Positions 33,485 to 42,874 of a DNA stretch of 64,000 bases are shown in pieces; the first letter of the stretch is position 1; each line of letters opens with the position of its first letter. Location of the stretch: positions 1-64,000 of the forward strand of contig DFXM01000001.1 in NCBI GenBank assembly GCA_002381695.1. The letters run 5' to 3'. Origin of the DNA: Clostridium sp. UBA4108 (GTDB lineage Bacteria; Bacillota; Clostridia; Clostridiales; Clostridiaceae). Position numbers and translations under genes: made by a program. Under the pieces are notes generated by a model. That model was not told the origin of the DNA, did no database searches, and worked only from the letters and a program-made list of their open reading frames with translations.

Positions 33485-34945
33485 ATGAAAAATAATAAAG
33501 TGAATTCTAATTTTTTGTTATTGATTATAATGCTAGCAACGATTTTATTATCAGTTGCTACTAAACCAAATTTGATTATAGTAGAAATATTTGCTGCTTT
33601 CTATGTTTTACTAATTTATAGATATTTTAATACTAGCAATAGAAAAATGCTTTATTATTTTGCTTTTTTGTTTTCTATAGTTGCATTAGGCAATAGATAT
33701 AATTATTATTTTGTATTTTTCTTGTATTGTATATTTTTCTTAAAGGATATACATATAAAGGAGCTCAATATAAAAAATATATTAAAAAATAAATATACAA
33801 TATTTGTGATTATATTTATTGGTTATATGATAATTAGTATATTGTGGAGCAGTAATAAAAGAGGTGCAATTGAAAGTTTAATGAGATATGCAATAAGTAT
33901 ATCCATGATGATGATGTTTATTTTTGAAAATAAAGATAGAACAGAGTTAAGTGAATCATTAAAGTTTTTTAGGTTTTTATTTTTGGGGATATTAATATTA
34001 GGAGTATTGGAAATATTAAGAGTGAATTTAGGGTTACCTAATCATCTTACGGAAAAAGGAATAACACATGCTTATGCCCAAAGCGTTCCAGTAACATTTT
34101 TTAATAATCCTAATAATTATGCTGTATTTATCATCGTAGGTATAATACTAAATGCAGATATATTAATAGAAAATGTAAATTTAAAATTTTATTACATGAG
34201 TAGTATAAGTTATATTTTGGCTATTTTTAATATTATTTTTACAAGATCACGTACAGCTTTTATCACTGGATTTTTGGCCATTATATTTATATTTTTTATA
34301 GGTATTATTAATTGGAAACAAAGCGAATTTAGGAATAAGTTGTTTAAATTTTGTGTAAGATTTTTCTTTATAGGATTTATTATATATTTCTTATTATCAT
34401 TGGTCCCATCTATGGATTATTATACTGAAAAATTTGGGAAAATACCTTTTGTAGACCAAATTAAGAGTGTTTTAAATTCTAAGGGTGCAGGTGGTGAACT
34501 AGGTGAGACAATACCACCAGTAATAGGTGAGGCAGGATCTGATAACGTGAGATTTACTATAATATATGATATAACTACAAATGTAGTTAAAAATGGTAAC
34601 TATCTAGGCGTGGGGGTAGGGAATACCTATGATTTTTTAAAGAAAGTTGGAAATACAAATGGCACTTATGCAGCACATTCTTATTGGTTTGAATTATTAA
34701 GCGACTTTGGAATAGGAATATTTTTATATACAATTCTAGTGTATGCACATATAGGATTAAAGATGGTATTTAATAAAAAACATATGAAATCAAAATTAAA
34801 TGGTCAATATGTTATAGGAATAACATTACTATTTTCTTGGACAATACTGGCATTTGGACCAAGCTCTTTAGTATCATATCCACCATTTTGGATATCTATG
34901 GGTATAATTTATTCTATTTATAAAATACAGTTTACTGTTAAATAA
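33485..34945 (+). CDS. Wzy/O-antigen-ligase-like polysaccharide polymerase
   Basis: A 486-residue very hydrophobic protein with roughly 11-12 predicted membrane segments. It has a larger external loop around residues 310-390 containing GVGVGNTYDFLKKVG and an AAHSYWFELLSDFGIGIF segment, which matches the O-antigen ligase/polymerase (Wzy_C) pattern with its conserved His. It probably polymerises repeat units on the outer face of the membrane. Primary sequence conservation in this class is low, so ligase versus polymerase cannot be settled. The gene starts 10 bases after the preceding glycosyltransferase. Confidence 0.83.
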   Translation: MKNNKVNSNFLLLIIMLATILLSVATKPNLIIVEIFAAFYVLLIYRYFNTSNRKMLYYFAFLFSIVALGNRYNYYFVFFLYCIFFLKDIHIKELNIKNILKNKYTIFVIIFIGYMIISILWSSNKRGAIESLMRYAISISMMMMFIFENKDRTELSESLKFFRFLFLGILILGVLEILRVNLGLPNHLTEKGITHAYAQSVPVTFFNNPNNYAVFIIVGIILNADILIENVNLKFYYMSSISYILAIFNIIFTRSRTAFITGFLAIIFIFFIGIINWKQSEFRNKLFKFCVRFFFIGFIIYFLLSLVPSMDYYTEKFGKIPFVDQIKSVLNSKGAGGELGETIPPVIGEAGSDNVRFTIIYDITTNVVKNGNYLGVGVGNTYDFLKKVGNTNGTYAAHSYWFELLSDFGIGIFLYTILVYAHIGLKMVFNKKHMKSKLNGQYVIGITLLFSWTILAFGPSSLVSYPPFWISMGIIYSIYKIQFTVK

Positions 34946-34986
34946 ATATGAGATAAAAATATTTATCTTAATTTTTAGGAGGAAGT

Positions 34987-36018
34987 ATGGAAGATGTATA
35001 TAGAACAGTATCCATAGTAATACCATGTAGAAATGAGAAAAACTACATAGATCAATGTATAAATTCATTTATCAATCAAACTTATCCTAAAGACTTATAT
35101 GAAGTTTTGATTTGTGATGGCATGTCTACGGATGGAACAAGAGAGATTATTAATGGATACGAGAATAAATACAAAAATATTAAGTTAATAGATAATGTAG
35201 AATTAACAGCTCCTAAAGCTATGAATAAAGGCATAGAGTATAGTACTTCAGATGTGATTATAATTTTTGGAGCACATGCCTATGCTGATAATAGATTTAT
35301 AGAGAATAATGTTAAATTACTTTATAAAGATGAAACTATAGGATGTGTTGGTGGTCCTATTGAAACCATAAGTGAGAATAATATAGGGAATGCTATTGCG
35401 CTTGCTATGAGTTCGCCTTTTGGAGTGGGAAATGCATTGTTTAGGTATGCAAAAGAAGAGATTTATGTAGATACTGTTGCATTTGGCGCTTACAGAAAAG
35501 AAGTATTGGATAAAGTAGGCTATTTTGATGAGGAGCTAGTAAGAAATCAAGATGATGAATTGAATTTTAGAGTGGTTAAAAATGGATATAATATATTATT
35601 ATCACCACATATAAAATCTGTTTATTATAGTAGAGGTTCGTTAGGAAAATTATGGAAGCAATACTACCAATATGGATTTTGGAAAGTTAGAGTTATGCAA
35701 AAACATAGAAAAACAGCATCGATAAGACATTTGGTTCCTTTAGGATTTGTACTTGGTAATATAGGTGCAGCAATATTAAGTTTGTTTTTTAAACCTATAT
35801 TATATATATGGATTAGTGTTTTAGCATTATATTTAATTGGCGATGTATTGGCCTCTTTAAAGGTCACTAAAGGAAAAAGAAAGCTGTTTAAATATGTTCC
35901 AGTTATTTTTCCTATATTACATATTAGTTATGGAATAGGTTTTCTAGAAGGCCTAATAAATTTTTATATTTTAAAATCAAACAATAAAGTAAAGAAAAAT
36001 ACACAGATGTCTAGATAA
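34987..36018 (+). CDS. Glycosyltransferase family 2 with C-terminal membrane segments
   Basis: A 343-residue GT-A-fold enzyme. It starts with VSIVIPCRNEKNYIDQCINS. The nucleotide-binding DG region is ICDGMSTDGTREI, the DxD-like motif region is FGAHAYADN, and the ED/QDDE-type catalytic motif is RNQDDELNFRV. Two or three hydrophobic segments at about 250-330 would anchor it to the membrane, as in ExoA/succinoglycan-type transferases. AGGAGGA precedes the ATG. It is cotranscribed with the flanking genes, and the aminotransferase starts 13 bases downstream. Confidence 0.9.
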   Translation: MEDVYRTVSIVIPCRNEKNYIDQCINSFINQTYPKDLYEVLICDGMSTDGTREIINGYENKYKNIKLIDNVELTAPKAMNKGIEYSTSDVIIIFGAHAYADNRFIENNVKLLYKDETIGCVGGPIETISENNIGNAIALAMSSPFGVGNALFRYAKEEIYVDTVAFGAYRKEVLDKVGYFDEELVRNQDDELNFRVVKNGYNILLSPHIKSVYYSRGSLGKLWKQYYQYGFWKVRVMQKHRKTASIRHLVPLGFVLGNIGAAILSLFFKPILYIWISVLALYLIGDVLASLKVTKGKRKLFKYVPVIFPILHISYGIGFLEGLINFYILKSNNKVKKNTQMSR

Positions 36019-36031
36019 GGAGTGAACATGT

Positions 36032-37201
36032 ATGTCAAAGACAAGAGAAGCTTTTTTGCCTTATGCATTACCATTAATTGATGAAAGTGATATAAATGAA
36101 GTTGTAGATACACTAAAATCAGGATGGGTTGCAAAAGGACCAAGAACTATAGAACTAGAAAAAAGATTTGCTGAATATACAGGAGCAAAGTATGCAATTG
36201 CAATGAATTCCGCCACTGCAGCGCTTCATATAGCGTTAGTAGCATCAGGAATAGGGCAAGGAGATGAAGTTATAACTACGCCTATGACTTTCGCAGCAAC
36301 AGCAAATACTATAATACATACAGGAGCAACTCCAGTATTTGTTGATGTAGACCCTGTAACTTTTTGTATAGATGCAAATAAAATAGAAGAAAAGATAACA
36401 GATAAAACAAAAGCTATAGTTCCAGTGCACTATACAGGTCAAGCATGTGATATGGATAAAATTAGAGATATAGCTGAAAAATATGATCTGTTTGTTTCAG
36501 AAGATGCAGCTCATGCTATTGATACCTTCTATAAGGGAGACTTGATAGGTAAAAAAGGTGATTGTGCATGCTTTAGTTTTTATGCAACTAAAAATATATG
36601 TACTGGTGAAGGTGGTATGCTAACCACTAACAGAGAGGACATAGCTGAGAAGGCTAGAATATTATCTACCCATGGAATGAGCAAAGCTGCTTGGAACAGA
36701 TATGGTAAGGGAGGGGCTTGGAGATATGACATAGAGTATCCAGGATATAAATATAATATGTTTGACATTCAGGCAGCATTAGGATTGAGGCAAATGGATA
36801 AATTGCCAGTTATGCAAGCAAGACGTTTGGAGATAGAAAAAGAATATAATGAAGCTTTTAATAGGTTAGACGGTGTGATAACTCCAAAAGTAGCTGATTA
36901 TACAGATCATTCATGGCATCTATATGTGCTAAGACTTGATTTAGAGAAACTTACAATAGATAGAGATAAATTCATAGAATTGATGGCAGAAGAAAACATA
37001 GGTACAAGTGTTCATTTTATACCAGTGCACTTAATGAGCTACTATAGAAATACATATGGTTATAAGGAAGGGGATTTTCCTGTAGCAGAGAAGTACTTTG
37101 ATACTATAGTATCTTTGCCATTATATCCTAGAATGAATAATCAAGATGTACAGGATGTAATTAATGCCGTAGAAAAGATTATAAGTAGCCATAAAAAATA
37201 A
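36032..37201 (+). CDS. DegT/DnrJ/EryC1 sugar aminotransferase (PglE/PseC-like)
   Basis: A 389-residue PLP-dependent aminotransferase, the second in the locus. It has MNSATAALHIAL, the SEDAAHAIDTFYKG segment and the PLP lysine in CFSFYATKNICTGEGGML. The opening FLPYALPLIDESDINEV resembles enzymes that aminate the 4-keto-6-deoxy product of PglF/WbpM-type dehydratases, so it probably partners the product of 25566-27404. An out-of-frame ATG at 36028 lies four bases upstream, but AAGGAGTG is spaced well for ATG 36032. A terminator follows. Confidence 0.9.
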   Translation: MSKTREAFLPYALPLIDESDINEVVDTLKSGWVAKGPRTIELEKRFAEYTGAKYAIAMNSATAALHIALVASGIGQGDEVITTPMTFAATANTIIHTGATPVFVDVDPVTFCIDANKIEEKITDKTKAIVPVHYTGQACDMDKIRDIAEKYDLFVSEDAAHAIDTFYKGDLIGKKGDCACFSFYATKNICTGEGGMLTTNREDIAEKARILSTHGMSKAAWNRYGKGGAWRYDIEYPGYKYNMFDIQAALGLRQMDKLPVMQARRLEIEKEYNEAFNRLDGVITPKVADYTDHSWHLYVLRLDLEKLTIDRDKFIELMAEENIGTSVHFIPVHLMSYYRNTYGYKEGDFPVAEKYFDTIVSLPLYPRMNNQDVQDVINAVEKIISSHKK

Positions 37202-37204
37202 ATT

Positions 37205-37241
37205 TAACCTCCATCTTTTATACATAAAAGGTGGGGGTTTT
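37205..37241 (+). terminator. Terminator within the polysaccharide locus
   Basis: AACCTCCATCTTTTA pairs imperfectly with the TAAAAGGTGGGGGTT region and is followed by TTTATAA. It separates the main operon from the phosphoglycosyl transferase gene. Confidence 0.75.
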
Positions 37242-37347
37242 ATAAAGAAAATTAAGCATTGTAATTAATTTATTTCCAATGTAAAATACTGAATATATGG
37301 AAATAATAAATTATAGTATTTTCAACCCATTTTGAGGAGGAGTAAAT

Positions 37348-37998
37348 TTGGAAAAAAACATGCATATAGATGTAGATAAAAAGATAAATGGTAGAAAATT
37401 TCAATTTTTTCTAAAGAGAATTATGGATATAGTATTATCTTTAATAGGGATATTAATATTGTCACCCATATATTTAATTATAGGAGTAGGTATAAAATTA
37501 GATAGTAAGGGGCCTGTGATTTTCAGACAAATTAGAGTTGGGAAAGAGGGCAGGAATTTTACCATATATAAATTTAGAACTATGGTAGTATCAGCTGAGA
37601 GTAAGAGAGAATTAGAAATCGACTCTGAAAATGTTAATAATTTTATATTTCAGACTAAAAATGATAATAGAATAACTAAAGTTGGAGGGTTTTTAAGAAA
37701 AACTAGCTTAGATGAGATACCCCAATTATTTAATGTGTTATTTGGAAATATGAGTTTGGTTGGACCTAGACCAGAAATACCAGAGGTAGTAAAATATTAT
37801 CCGGAAAGCTATTTTCAAAGACTTTTGGTTTTGCCTGGAATAACGGGGCTTGCTCAGATTAGTGGTAGAGGAGAAATAGAATTAGGCAAAACTGTAGAAT
37901 ATGATTTAAAATATATAAATAATTTTTCTGTATGGTATGATATTAAAATTTTATTTTTGACAGTATTTAAGGTGTTTAAAAGTGAAGGGGCATTTTAA
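37348..37998 (+). CDS. Initiating phosphoglycosyl transferase (bacterial sugar transferase, PglC/WcaJ type)
   Basis: A 216-residue monotopic enzyme that transfers phospho-sugar from a UDP-sugar to undecaprenyl phosphate and so starts each repeat unit. It has an N-terminal re-entrant hydrophobic segment (about 30-55) and the family signature PVIFRQIRVGKEGRNFTIYKFRTM. LRKTSLDEIPQLFNVLFGNM supplies the catalytic Asp-Glu, followed by SLVGPRPE and PGITGLAQISGRGE. The start is TTG 37348, seven bases after GAGGAGG; the next ATG is too far from it. The donor is likely the 4-amino or 4-acetamido sugar made by the locus. No acetyltransferase was found nearby. Confidence 0.93.
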   Translation: MEKNMHIDVDKKINGRKFQFFLKRIMDIVLSLIGILILSPIYLIIGVGIKLDSKGPVIFRQIRVGKEGRNFTIYKFRTMVVSAESKRELEIDSENVNNFIFQTKNDNRITKVGGFLRKTSLDEIPQLFNVLFGNMSLVGPRPEIPEVVKYYPESYFQRLLVLPGITGLAQISGRGEIELGKTVEYDLKYINNFSVWYDIKILFLTVFKVFKSEGAF

Positions 37999-38041
37999 AT
38001 ATTAAGTCATTAATATTTTGACATATCATTAGGGGGATAAA

Positions 38042-38926
38042 ATGGATAAGAAAAATTACATTAAAGGAATATGTTACATAGTTATATCAGCCATTGGCTT
38101 TGGTGTTATGCCTATTTTGGCTAAACTTGCCTATAGAGGAGGAGCTAATGCAGTAACAACCTTATGGCTGAGATTTACATTTGCAGCGCTAATACTGCTA
38201 TACTACATAAAAGATAGAAAACTTTCACTTAAATTAAATAAAATACAAATAAAATATATGTTAGTGGTAGGATTATTGAGTTCATTAACCTCAGTGTTAT
38301 TATTCAGCTCTTATAACTATATTTCAACGGGTATGGCAACTACAATAATTTATTGTTATCCTGTAATAGTAATGGTGCTTTCAGTTATCATATATAAAGA
38401 AAAATTAAAACCAATTAAAATAATATGTTTGCTATTTACTTTAATTGGAATGTTTATTATGATGGATATAAATTCATCTATTTATAGTAATAAAGGTTTA
38501 TTCATGGTTATAGGTGCAGCACTATGTTATGCAGTTTATATTATAGCTGCATCAAATAAGAATTTAGTTAATATAGACAGTTATGTTACTACTTTTTATA
38601 TTTCAGTTATATCTGGAGTTATAGGATTAATTACTGGAGTAGCTTCTAATGAATTAGTATTTCATATAAGTTTTTATGGTCTAATTTCAATAGTAGTTTT
38701 AGCTTTTATTTCTACTATAGTAGCATTAAAGGCTTTTATACAAGGGGTAAAGATGATAGGAGCTAGTAACGCGGCTATATTCAGTACTTTGGAGCCTATA
38801 GTTAGTTTAATATTAGGAATATTAATATTAGGAGAGCCAGTAAATACAAGAATTATTATTGGATCAATACTCATAATAGGAGCTATGATTTTACTAGCAA
38901 AGGGAACAGTTAAAGAGCACATATAG
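38042..38926 (+). CDS. EamA/DMT-family transporter
   Basis: A 294-residue membrane protein with ten hydrophobic segments in two homologous halves (EamA domains). The second half ends LEPIVSLILGILILGEPVNTRIIIGSILIIGAMILL, the usual signature. Members export amino acids or other metabolites, and the substrate cannot be predicted. AGGGGGA precedes the ATG. It lies 43 bases after the phosphoglycosyl transferase without a terminator between them, so cotranscription is possible. It is too short, and of the wrong family, to be a Wzx flippase. Confidence 0.9.
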   Translation: MDKKNYIKGICYIVISAIGFGVMPILAKLAYRGGANAVTTLWLRFTFAALILLYYIKDRKLSLKLNKIQIKYMLVVGLLSSLTSVLLFSSYNYISTGMATTIIYCYPVIVMVLSVIIYKEKLKPIKIICLLFTLIGMFIMMDINSSIYSNKGLFMVIGAALCYAVYIIAASNKNLVNIDSYVTTFYISVISGVIGLITGVASNELVFHISFYGLISIVVLAFISTIVALKAFIQGVKMIGASNAAIFSTLEPIVSLILGILILGEPVNTRIIIGSILIIGAMILLAKGTVKEHI

Positions 38927-38936
38927 ATATATTATA

Positions 38937-38968
38937 AAACAATCTTTGAATATAAGGATTGTTTTTCT
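38937..38968 (+). terminator. Terminator after the EamA gene
   Basis: AAACAATC and GATTGTTT form a stem with a 12-base loop, followed by TTCTATTTT. Confidence 0.75.
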
Positions 38969-39017
38969 ATTTTAAATAGGGTAGATATTGTAGGAGTCAA
39001 TTCTGAAAACCCTTTAG

Positions 39018-39037
39018 TATGGTAAACTGATACCATA
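39018..39037 (+). promoter_or_regulatory. Perfect inverted repeat upstream of the hut operon
   Basis: TATGGTA (39018-39024), six bases, then TACCATA (39031-39037) is a perfect dyad 120 bases upstream of hutH. It has no T-tract and looks like an operator for a dimeric regulator. Which regulator is unknown. Confidence 0.5.
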
Positions 39038-39042
39038 TTAAA

Positions 39043-39057
39043 AATATTCAGACAATT
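39043..39057 (+). promoter_or_regulatory. CodY-like box upstream of the hut operon
   Basis: AATATTCAGACAATT matches AATTTTCWGAAAATT at 13 of 15 positions and lies six bases past the TATGGTA/TACCATA dyad. CodY represses hut in Bacillus, so the site is biologically plausible, but chance matches occur in A+T-rich DNA. Confidence 0.45.
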
Positions 39058-39157
39058 TACAATGAGTAAAAATAGAGGGGTTTCAATAGTTTTAAAGAAT
39101 ACTAGTATATAGAATGATATAGATTTAATACATATTTATTATTGTAGGGGGAGTATT

Positions 39158-40681
39158 ATGAAAAAAGTAATAATTGATGGAAATAGTTTGACATTAGAAG
39201 ACATTATAAATGTATCAAGAAATAACTATGAAGTTGAGTTGAGTAAAGATGCAGAAGAAAGAGTTAAAAAATCTAGAAGCATAGTAGATAAAATAGTTAA
39301 AAACAATGAAGTCATATATGGAATAACTACAGGATTTGGAAAGTTTTCAGATGTATCAATATCAGGTGAGGACTGTAAAACACTTCAAAGAAATTTAATT
39401 ATATCACATGCTTGTGGATTTGGAAGTTGCTTAGAAAAGGATATAGTTAGAACAATAATATTACTTAGAGCTAATGCATTATCTAAAGGATACTCAGGTA
39501 TTAGATTATCTACATTAAAAATTTTAATAGAGATGTTGAATAAACAAGTTCACCCACAAATACCTGAAAAAGGTTCACTTGGAGCATCAGGGGATTTAGC
39601 ACCATTATCACATATGGTTCTTCCTATGCTAGGTGAAGGGGAGGCAGAATATAAGGGTGAAATTTTAAGTGGAAAAGAAGCTATGAAGAGAGCGGGAATA
39701 GAAGTAGTAGAATTAGTTGCTAAAGAGGGGCTAGCTCTTATAAATGGAACTCAAGTTATGACTGCAGTAGGAGCATTAGCTGTATGTGATGGAATTAACT
39801 TAATCAAATCTACAGAAATAGCTTCAGCTTTAACTATAGAAGCGCTAAGAGGAATAAAGGATGCCTTTGATCCAAGAACACATAGTATTCGTCCTCATGA
39901 AGGACAAGTTAATACAGCTAAAAACATATTGAACCTATTAGAGGGAAGCTTACTAGCAACTAGACAAGGGGAGATAAGAGTTCAGGATGCGTATACACTA
40001 AGATGCATTCCTCAAATTCATGGTGCTTCTAAGGATGCATTGAATTATGTGAAAAATAAAGTAGAGATAGAGATAAATTCAGTAACAGATAATCCAATAG
40101 TAACAGAAGAAGGCGATGTAATATCAGGAGGTAATTTCCATGGACAACCAATGGCATTGAGTTTTGACTTTTTAGGAATTGCTATGAGCGAACTTGGAAA
40201 TGTATCTGAAAGAAGACTAGAAAGACTTATAAATTATCAACTAAATGATTTACCAGCTTTCTTAGTAAAACATGGGGGACTAAATTCAGGATTTATGATA
40301 ACTCAATATGCAGCTGCAGCCCTAGTATCTGAAAACAAGATTTTAGCTCATCCAGCTAGTGTAGATTCTATACCATCTTCTGCAAATCAAGAAGATCATG
40401 TAAGTATGGGAACTATAGCTGCTAGAAAAGCTAGAGATATAATAAGAAATGTAGAGAGAGTAGTTGCTACAGAGATATTAGCAGCATGTCAAGCTATAGA
40501 TTTTAGAGAAGATAAAGCTTTAGGAAGAGGAACTAGCAAAGCTTATGAAACAGTTAGAGAAGTTGTAGATTTTATTGAGAATGATGTAGTTATGTATAAA
40601 GAGATAGATAAGGTAACGGAGCTTATTAAGAGCGGTAAAATAGTCAATAGCGTAGAAAAAATTATTAAAATAAATTATTAA
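39158..40681 (+). CDS. hutH: Histidine ammonia-lyase
   Basis: A 507-residue enzyme that removes ammonia from L-histidine to give urocanate, the first step of histidine fermentation. The MIO cofactor forms from Ala143-Ser144-Gly145 in GSLGASGDLAPLSHM. Tyr54 in the IYGITTGFGKFS segment and the SSANQEDHVSMG segment are also family hallmarks, and length is normal. GGGGG precedes the ATG. It is the first gene of hutH-ftcD-hutI-fchA. The long upstream region carries a dyad and a CodY-like box, but no clear -35/-10 pair. Confidence 0.98.
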   Translation: MKKVIIDGNSLTLEDIINVSRNNYEVELSKDAEERVKKSRSIVDKIVKNNEVIYGITTGFGKFSDVSISGEDCKTLQRNLIISHACGFGSCLEKDIVRTIILLRANALSKGYSGIRLSTLKILIEMLNKQVHPQIPEKGSLGASGDLAPLSHMVLPMLGEGEAEYKGEILSGKEAMKRAGIEVVELVAKEGLALINGTQVMTAVGALAVCDGINLIKSTEIASALTIEALRGIKDAFDPRTHSIRPHEGQVNTAKNILNLLEGSLLATRQGEIRVQDAYTLRCIPQIHGASKDALNYVKNKVEIEINSVTDNPIVTEEGDVISGGNFHGQPMALSFDFLGIAMSELGNVSERRLERLINYQLNDLPAFLVKHGGLNSGFMITQYAAAALVSENKILAHPASVDSIPSSANQEDHVSMGTIAARKARDIIRNVERVVATEILAACQAIDFREDKALGRGTSKAYETVREVVDFIENDVVMYKEIDKVTELIKSGKIVNSVEKIIKINY

Positions 40682-40703
40682 TATTAAATTAGGAGGGATT
40701 TTT

Positions 40704-41600
40704 ATGGCTAAAATAGTTGAATGCATTCCAAACTTTAGTGAGGGAAGAGAAAAAGAAAAAATAGAAAGAATTATAGATGTCTTTAGGGGAGTTGATGGAG
40801 TAAAACTACTAGATTATTCTAGTGACGCAGATCATAATAGAACTGTAGTTACAGTAGTTGGAAATCCTGAAGCATTAGAAAATGCAATTATAGCTATGGC
40901 AGAGAGGGTTTATGAATCAATAGATATGACTACTCATAGTGGAGAGCATCCAAGAATGGGAGCATTAGATGTAGTTCCATTTGTGCCAATTCAAGATGTA
41001 ACTATGGAGGAATGCGTAGAAATAGCTAACAGAATAGGTAAGACTATTGGAGAGAAATTTAACATACCAGTATACCTTTACGAAAAGGCTGCTACAGCAC
41101 CACATAGAGAGAATTTGGCTACAGTTAGAAAAGGACAATATGAAGGTTTCTTTACAAAAATTAAGGAAGATATGTGGAGACCAGATTATGGTCCACAAGA
41201 AGTTAATGTTAAAGGCGGATGTTTAGCTGTGTCTGCTAGACAACCATTAGTGGCATTCAATGTTAATCTAGGTACAGATAAAATAGAAATTGCAGATAAA
41301 ATAGCTAAGACTGTTAGACACTTAGGTGGCGGATTAAGGTATGTTAAAGCTATGGGTGTTAAATTAGAGGATAGAAATATTGCTCAAGTTTCGATGAATC
41401 TAGTAAATTACGAGAAAACAGCAGTTTATAGAGCTTTTGAAATGGTAAAGATGGAAGCTCAAAGATATGGAGTACCTGTAGTAGGTAGCGAAGTTATAGG
41501 ACTTGTACCAATGGCAGCATTAATTAACAGTGCAGAATACTATTTACAAATAGAGAACTTCTCTATGGATCAAATATTAGAGAAGAGAGTAAATGAATAG
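40704..41600 (+). CDS. ftcD: Glutamate formimidoyltransferase
   Basis: A 298-residue enzyme that transfers the formimino group from N-formimino-L-glutamate to tetrahydrofolate. The N-terminal segment IVECIPNFSEGREKEKIERI, the HSGEHPRMGALDVVPFVP segment with the catalytic His, and ARQPLVAFNVNLGT are characteristic. It corresponds only to the transferase half of the bifunctional animal FTCD; the cyclodeaminase half is encoded separately at 42920. AGGAGGGA precedes the ATG, 22 bases after hutH. Confidence 0.97.
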   Translation: MAKIVECIPNFSEGREKEKIERIIDVFRGVDGVKLLDYSSDADHNRTVVTVVGNPEALENAIIAMAERVYESIDMTTHSGEHPRMGALDVVPFVPIQDVTMEECVEIANRIGKTIGEKFNIPVYLYEKAATAPHRENLATVRKGQYEGFFTKIKEDMWRPDYGPQEVNVKGGCLAVSARQPLVAFNVNLGTDKIEIADKIAKTVRHLGGGLRYVKAMGVKLEDRNIAQVSMNLVNYEKTAVYRAFEMVKMEAQRYGVPVVGSEVIGLVPMAALINSAEYYLQIENFSMDQILEKRVNE

Positions 41601-41621
41601 TCTATATTAGGAGATGATACC

Positions 41622-42866
41622 ATGAGTATTATAATAAAAAATATTGATTCTCTAGTCACCTGTGAAGGGAGTTATAAGAAAAAAGGTTCACAGATGAAGG
41701 ATGCTAAAATTATAGAAAATGGTTATGTAGTGATAGATAATGATCTTATAGTGGCTGTTGGTAAGGGAGAAGAATATAATTCTCATATAAAAGCAGATTC
41801 TATAGTTATTGATGGAAGTGGAAAGACTGTTACTCCAGGACTTGTAGATCCACATACCCATGTAGTTTATGCAGGAAGCAGAGAAAATGAATTGCCCTTA
41901 AAATTAAATAAAGTTGGTTACATTGAAATCTTAAAAATGGGTGGAGGTATATTAAGTACAGTAAGAAACACTAGAGAAGCATCCTTGGAAGAATTAATGG
42001 ACCGAACAAGAACACGACTAGATATAATGTTAAACCATGGAACTACCACAGTAGAGAGTAAATCTGGATATGGATTGGATTTAGCAACAGAGATTAAGAT
42101 ATTAGAGGTAAATAAAAAACTAAATGAAGATCATCCAATAGATATAGTTTCAACTTTTATGGGAGCACATGCTGTACCAACTGAGTATAAGGAAAATAGA
42201 AAAGAATTTATAAGAATTATAATAGATCAAATGCTTCCGTATATTGCAGAGAATAAGCTAGCAGAATTTGTGGATTGTTTTTGTGAAGAAGGAGTGTTTA
42301 CCACAGAGGAATGTAGGGAAATTCTTAGGAGAGCTAAAGAGTATGGCTTTAAATTAAAGCTTCATGGAGATGAAGTAGAATCAGTAAGTGGAGCGGAACT
42401 TGCTGGAGAACTTAAATGCATCTCAGCAGAGCACTTAATTGCAGCTTCAGATGAAGGTATCAAGGCATTAGCTGATAATGATGTAGTAGCGGTACTATTG
42501 CCTTCAACTGCTTTTTATCTTATGCTTGGAAGATATGCTAAGGCTAGAGAGATGATAGACAATAATGTGGCTGTAGCTCTTGCAACAGATTGTAACCCAG
42601 GAACATCACCAACTGAATCCATGCAGAATGTTATGAGCTATGCGTGCTTTGGTATGAGAATGTTACCTGAAGAAATTATTAATGCTATGACTATTAATTC
42701 AGCTTGTGCCATAAATAGAGAAAAATCTATTGGCTCTATAGAGGTTGGTAAGAAAGCTGATATAGTTATATTTAATAGTAAAAATTTAAATTATCTAATT
42801 TATCATTTTGGAGTAAATTGTGTGGAAAAAGTAATTAAAAATGGTAAAATAGTTGTAGATAGATAA
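41622..42866 (+). CDS. hutI: Imidazolonepropionase
   Basis: A 414-residue metal-dependent amidohydrolase that opens the imidazolone ring to N-formimino-L-glutamate. The metal-binding HTHVVYAGSRENE, the FMGAHAVP segment, KLHGDEV, SAEHLIA and ALATDCNPGTSPTESM follow the known HutI order. It stands third in the operon, although chemically it acts before FtcD. AGGAGATG precedes the ATG. A short hairpin lies between this gene and fchA. Confidence 0.97.
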   Translation: MSIIIKNIDSLVTCEGSYKKKGSQMKDAKIIENGYVVIDNDLIVAVGKGEEYNSHIKADSIVIDGSGKTVTPGLVDPHTHVVYAGSRENELPLKLNKVGYIEILKMGGGILSTVRNTREASLEELMDRTRTRLDIMLNHGTTTVESKSGYGLDLATEIKILEVNKKLNEDHPIDIVSTFMGAHAVPTEYKENRKEFIRIIIDQMLPYIAENKLAEFVDCFCEEGVFTTEECREILRRAKEYGFKLKLHGDEVESVSGAELAGELKCISAEHLIAASDEGIKALADNDVVAVLLPSTAFYLMLGRYAKAREMIDNNVAVALATDCNPGTSPTESMQNVMSYACFGMRMLPEEIINAMTINSACAINREKSIGSIEVGKKADIVIFNSKNLNYLIYHFGVNCVEKVIKNGKIVVDR

Positions 42867-42874
42867 GGGATTTA

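Noticed and set aside
36028..36079. Alternative ATG start four bases before the PglE-like aminotransferase
   Set aside because: The frame from ATG 36028 meets a stop within about 17 codons, and the encoded peptide has no similarity to the family. ATG 36032 is the gene start.
38042..38926. EamA protein as the missing polysaccharide flippase
   Set aside because: It has ten short segments in two EamA halves, unlike the 12-14-helix Wzx/MATE-type flippases, so no such role was assigned.
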